DNA of 64,000 nucleotides from Helianthus annuus (Eukaryota > Streptophyta > Magnoliopsida > Asterales > Asteraceae), in contig NC_035436.2 of NCBI RefSeq assembly GCF_002127325.2, forward strand, positions 21,123,375 through 21,187,374. Direction: 5' to 3'. Of this stretch, positions 59,474 to 64,000 are shown piece by piece. The position numbers were made by a program, and so were the translations under genes. The notes under the pieces are model-generated. The model had not been told where the DNA came from, did not search any database, and saw only the letters and a list, made by a program, of their open reading frames with translations. The first letter of the stretch is position 1. Each line of letters begins with the position of its first letter.

Positions 59474-62201
59474 TGACAACTCGAGTTTTCGACTTTCACT
59501 TTCGCATTTATTGCACGTTGACTTTGACTGTTTAGTGATTTGACTTGTTTGACTTGTAATGTACACGTTGTGATATGATAGAACGTATTTTGTATTTACA
59601 TGATTATGTGTTTTACTGTATAATATATCATGAAACTTGTTGAAAAACCTAAACTGTCTAACACATGAAAGAACCCGACGAATCAAACCGATTCGCCATA
59701 AACCAGTTCGACGAAACAAGTGTTCGTTTCGCCAAGCACCAGCCGACGAAACAAGTTGTTTCGCCAAGCTTAAGCCGTTTCGCCGGCCCAACCGTTTCGC
59801 CGAAGCCCAGTCAGGGCCCAACATGTTATAACTGTGGTTTATAGCCGAGTAGGTTGCATAAGATGATGAGTTTAGCAAAAACCCTAGAGTTTCTTTATCT
59901 GTGTGCCGGCATTATTGATTTTTCCCCAAGTTCTCCTTAGCATCCAGTTCATCGTTCTTCCTACTTCGGTTAGTTCAAACTGCTACTTATTCGAACGTGA
60001 TTGTTAATAGATCTTTATATGTCTGCATACATGTATTTATATCCGATTAGAACATTTATGTGTCTGGTATAATGGTGATGATGTCTAGGGTTGACAACCT
60101 TGGTGTTTCGAATCTTGTGATTTGCATTGGTTCATGATTTTTTATGAGTGGTATCTATTCATGCGAGCCGTATGCGGTAGGAACTGTGAAAGGATTGATT
60201 TCGGTAGTTATTGGCAACTCATTGATATGTGTAAGAATCAGTAATATACTATATTAGGGTTGATATGATTCATGGTAATTATGATGTGAATACTTGTGTT
60301 GTCAGTTTACATCAAATCATATGAATAAATGTGTCAGCCCACTAACCGATTGTATTATGACAATATTTTGGCAGCCACGTGATTATACTTTGTCTGGCCC
60401 CAATAATTTTTTAGTTCATTAATCAATATAAGTGTTCCAATAATAACTTACATGTTGTAGCAGTTGTCGGCCATGATGAAGTTATGAATAGATTCAAGGA
60501 GTTTAGGCCACTGATCACGTTTGAGGATTTATTATTGGAGTGTTGCATGATTATAGGCTGCTGTTTTGTAATTGCATAAGTGATTTATTGGGTAGTGATG
60601 GGCGGCCAAGTAAAGACCATTGGCTGATTGTAATCGGCCCAATGGTACTCATATGCCAACCAATAATTATATTAAGATATATAAATGGTCCGACCTTTAA
60701 TAGTTATAGAGGGCCCGAGCTTTATATCTTAATATGTTGTCCGAATTCTTGGTATTCAAACAAAGGGGTCCGAGTTTTGTAACTCAATCCACATGTCCAA
60801 CCTTCAAGCATTGAAAGGGACCGAGTTTGTTGATGAAGCACCCTGTGGTCCGAGTTTTCTAGCTTTCATGCTTGTCCGAGGTTGTGGGGGGTGATACTTA
60901 GTTCGACTTTGTTATATGTAGCCTGGTCCGAACTTTGTGACCCCTTTCTCTTGTTAACTTTGTTAAAGCAATGTTTGATGTAACAATAGTTGTTCTAGTC
61001 ATATAGAATTGAAAGAATGTGGCTTGTTAAAGCTGGTAATCTTGAATAAAATAGGGGGCAGCCCATGTGATTATCTCATCGAACAATATCATTGACATTT
61101 TAATAATGATTGTTAGTAGGAATGAAATTTCGTTACATATGTTAACTTAACCCTGTCAAGTGCGCTAACGCTGCTATGCATACCAGTTCTGATAATTCTG
61201 ATCAACGTTGTTAACACAGTTAAGTTTACCCAGACTGTTAATGAATAACTAAGTCAAAACAAACTGTGAAAGCTCTTGATGTAAAGCTTGAGTTGCATGA
61301 ATATGATTAGCTGATTATGTGATTCATGATGTTAACTGTCAAACGTTTTGTGACATAGATTATCTGCGTATCATTACGAACATGAACTGATTTATTACAC
61401 GTGCATACAATAGGACTTGACTGACTACTTGAGAACACAGAGCATAGCATACCGAGCAAACCAAGGTGAGTTCACACAGCCAATGCATGGGGTTCCCAGG
61501 GTGGGAATGGGATTGGATTACTTTATTGTACATACTCAGTTGATAGAACTTAACGATAAGAATACGACTAGACTAGTAACACTTATTGAACTGATCTTCG
61601 CACACCTGCCAAGGGTTGGCCGCGATATTATGACTGACTTCGCACACCTGCCTTTGGAAGGCCGCGAACTGAAATTTACTAATCTTCGCACACCTGCCTG
61701 GGAGGCCGCGATACAGATAAACCTAGTTTAGAACACTTGGGAGGAACATCCCCTAATATCTTCGCATACCTGCCTGGGAGGCCGCGATGGAAACTAATAC
61801 GATACATGACATAACGAACGAACATACTACTACTCACACTATACTATTACTGAACTGTTAACTGTGAACTCGCTCAACTAGTTGTTGACTCTCTGCTGCA
61901 TGCCTTGCAGGACATTAGGTACATATGGAGCTTGCACAGGGAGGAGCAGGTCGTTGTGGAGCATGGATCGTGGATGTTTTGATAAACTTTATAACACTTA
62001 AACTTATTACATACTTTGGGTTTCATGATTATGCTTCCGCTACTTAAACAATGTTTGGTTTTGAACATCAATCATGTCGTGATGAATTACATTATCTACT
62101 TTTATTATTAAATGCTGTGTTCGATATGATTGGTGGCTTGATCCTGGTCAGTCACGCTCCCAAGCGGTGATACTCCGCAGGTGGATTTTGGGGGTGTGAC
62201 A
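59474..62201 (+). mobile_element. 5' LTR of Ty3/gypsy element E
   Basis: A 2.73-kb LTR from TGACAACTCGAGTTTTCG to GGGGGTGTGACA, matching the ends of LTR A. It contains a GTTTCG/GCGAAAC cluster (59690-59800), GGTCCGAGTTTT repeats (60685-60930) and four CGCACACCTGCC...GGCCGCGA units (61597-61790). Confidence 0.9.
61597..61790. repeat. Tandem CGCACACCTGCC / GGCCGCGA units in LTR E
   Basis: Four units of about 45-65 bp, each with TTCGCACACCTGCC (TTCGCATACCTGCC in the last) followed by a shared GAGGCCGCGA-type end. The LTR of element B has an analogous but different duplicated block. Confidence 0.85.
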
Positions 62202-62204
62202 TAT

Positions 62205-62217
62205 TGGTATCAGAGCC
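62205..62217 (+). other. Primer-binding site of element E
   Basis: TGGTATCAGAGCC three bases after the LTR; initiator-Met type. Confidence 0.92.
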
Positions 62218-62522
62218 ATTGGTTATAGAGAACTTGGTTTTAATATGGGAAAAACGTTTTTATTAAAACCGGACTATAACCAGAACAGTGCTCTCAACGA
62301 TCCACAACGACGCTTCGCTCCACGTGCAAGACTCGACATCCTAGGTAATAAGGTTTATGTTTATTGTCTACATGCTAGAATTGCATAGAACTTTGCTCGT
62401 AGTATGCTTACATTACTTTGCTCACTACTTGTTACTGCTTGAGAACACCTATGTGCCTACACTTTTCTGTCATCGCACTACTCGCGAACCATTCATACTT
62501 ATGCTACCTTACTACTCGATCA

Positions 62523-63300
62523 TGTCTGGACATGCTATCATGAATCAAACCCAGTTGACGGCACCCATTAACGAACAAGTTTCTGCGGCGCTTGCAGCCG
62601 CACAAGCAGGAGGTATAACCTGCTATTCCAAACCTATTCTAGGATGTTAGATCCTACTCTCGTGACCCAACTCTCGCGCTTAACCTTGACCTATCTTTCT
62701 CGCGCAACGGGTCAGAATGCATAGCAACCTGTCTGCACATTCAAGATTTTCATGGACAGTCGTCCAAGCACATTCAGTGGGACGGAAGGAGCAGTGGGAC
62801 TACTCCATTGGTTTGAGAAGCTCGAGTCAGTGTTCGAGATGTACCTCAAGGGTCTAGCCTCAGAAATTCAGAGCCATGCTACATCGGCTAACCTCGACAA
62901 TATCCAAGACATTCAGCGTCTTGCTCATCGCCTCACGGATCAGGCAGTGGAACAGAACGGGCTGCCTAGTTGTATCAGCGCTATTACTACCGCTACCACT
63001 TCTGCTACTCCCGCTACTCCTAGTGACACACAAGCGGAAATGGGATGGGTATTCCTGCAAGGGTTCCGCTACCGTTCAGTCTCAAGCACAGCAGCAGCGC
63101 AAGAATAGTGATCACCAGAGCCCGAGTCAGCCAACTTCTGGTGGTCAGGGGCAGGGTGGATATCGGGGAATTCACCCAATGTGTAACTAATGCAACAGAC
63201 ACCACGGTGGTTAGTGCAACGAGGGACGTTGCCAGAGGTGTCTCAAGATGGGCCATGAAGCTAAGGATTCAGGAGCCCACGGCCTGCAAATCGGAATCGC
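62523..63300 (+). pseudogene. Gypsy gag (element E), degraded
   Basis: Begins MSGHAIMNQTQLTAPINEQV, aligning with the N-terminus in A and B. A segment at about 62613-62710 corresponds to the intron of element A, but its acceptor AG is changed to GG. Then TFSGTEGAVGLLHWFEKLESVF joins directly to YLKGLASEIQSHAT, so about 100 residues of the capsid domain are deleted. A TAG precedes this part. A CCHC-like stretch with frame shifts follows near 63230. Confidence 0.8.
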
Positions 63301-63481
63301 CAGTAGCAACAGCAAGCAGAAATCCTATGCAAAGAAAAGATTGTTCGCATTCCTCGTTCTGGTCAAGAACCTCTCGAAGTTCAAGGCGACAAGAGTGGTG
63401 CTGTGGTTGGCATCACCTTTTTCTTGAAGGCTCAGAAATGTTTACGGAAGAGTCACACCGCAATTTTGGCTCTCGTTACTG

Positions 63482-64000
63482 ACGTATCAACGAAAGAAAA
63501 GAAGTTGGAAGACCATCCAGTTGTACGCGACTTTCCTCAGGTGTTTCCTGAAGAATTACCTGGCCTACCGCCTCGTCGTCAGGTCGAATTTCAAATCGAG
63601 CTCGCTCCAGGAGCAGCACCCATAGCTCGAGCACCGTATCGTTTAGCTCCAACCGAACCGGAAGAACTGTCAAAGCAGCTACAAGAGCTCTTGGAAAAGG
63701 GCTTTATTCGTCCGAGCTCTTCGCCTTGGAGAGCTCTAGTGTTATTTGTGAAAAAGAAGGACGGTACCTTCAGGATGTGCATAAACAACCGGGAACTCAA
63801 CAAGGTGACGGTGAAGAACCGTTATCCTCTTCCGCGTAGCAACGACTTATTCGATCAGTTGCAAGGGTCGTGCTACTACTCCAAGATCGACTTGAGGTCA
63901 GGTTACCATCATCTGAGAGTCCAGGAGGGGGACGTCTCCAAGATAGCATTCAGAACTCGCTATGGTCATTACGAGTTCCTAGTCATGCCATTTGGGCTTA
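63482..64000 (+). CDS. Gypsy reverse transcriptase, partial at the window edge (element E)
   Basis: An open frame to the window end encodes the linker and N-terminal [50 protein letters not shown], and [15 protein letters not shown] with the first catalytic Asp, then [10 protein letters not shown]. This pattern is typical of the Tekay/Del chromovirus group. The protease seems to be missing between gag and RT, so the upstream part is defective although this stretch is open. Confidence 0.88.

Overview
This window is nuclear DNA of a flowering plant, probably a eudicot and possibly Asteraceae (the family is an inference from the style of the repeats only). It is AT-rich, has short GT-AG introns, MITEs, a Helitron, and Ty1/copia and Ty3/gypsy LTR retrotransposons primed by initiator-Met tRNA. 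I see one apparently intact protein gene: aspartyl aminopeptidase (peptidase M18, 11 coding exons, minus strand, 51860-57817).

The main result is a dispersed tandem array of U5 spliceosomal snRNA genes on the minus strand between about 8.1 and 49.3 kb. Nine copies (RNAs near 8.6, 9.6, 11.3, 15.7, 32.1, 46.4, 47.2, 48.0 and 49.0 kb) carry U5 stem-loop I with its invariant loop and a 3' terminal hairpin, with an Sm site between them (altered in two copies). They also have the plant snRNA promoter: an upstream sequence element (USE) close to RTCCCACATCG, a TATA-like box about 34 bp from it (the Pol II-type spacing), and a 3' box CA-N-AGTNNAA. Two further copies are decayed. The spacers are homologous to each other, so the array grew by duplicating whole units.

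The array has been broken up by insertions. From left to right: a truncated copia element (3556-8075), itself interrupted by a gypsy element (1-3555); a ribosomal protein L17 pseudogene with a foldback MITE in its last exon, next to a solo LTR and a telomere-repeat foldback element (11786-14723); a 14.7-kb Helitron (15978-30684) carrying fragments of a B3-domain gene, a DUF3444 gene, a LINE and a tRNA-Leu; a young gag-only gypsy element (20858-28045) inside that Helitron; and an 11.3-kb full-length copia element (32648-43973) with near-identical LTRs but broken reading frames.

Right of the array are a 5'-truncated LINE, a tRNA-like SINE, a decayed copy of the aminopeptidase 3' end, then the aminopeptidase gene, whose introns hold a SINE and several MITEs. 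Nested MITEs lie just upstream of its start codon. The window ends in another gypsy element (59474 onward) related to the one at the left edge.
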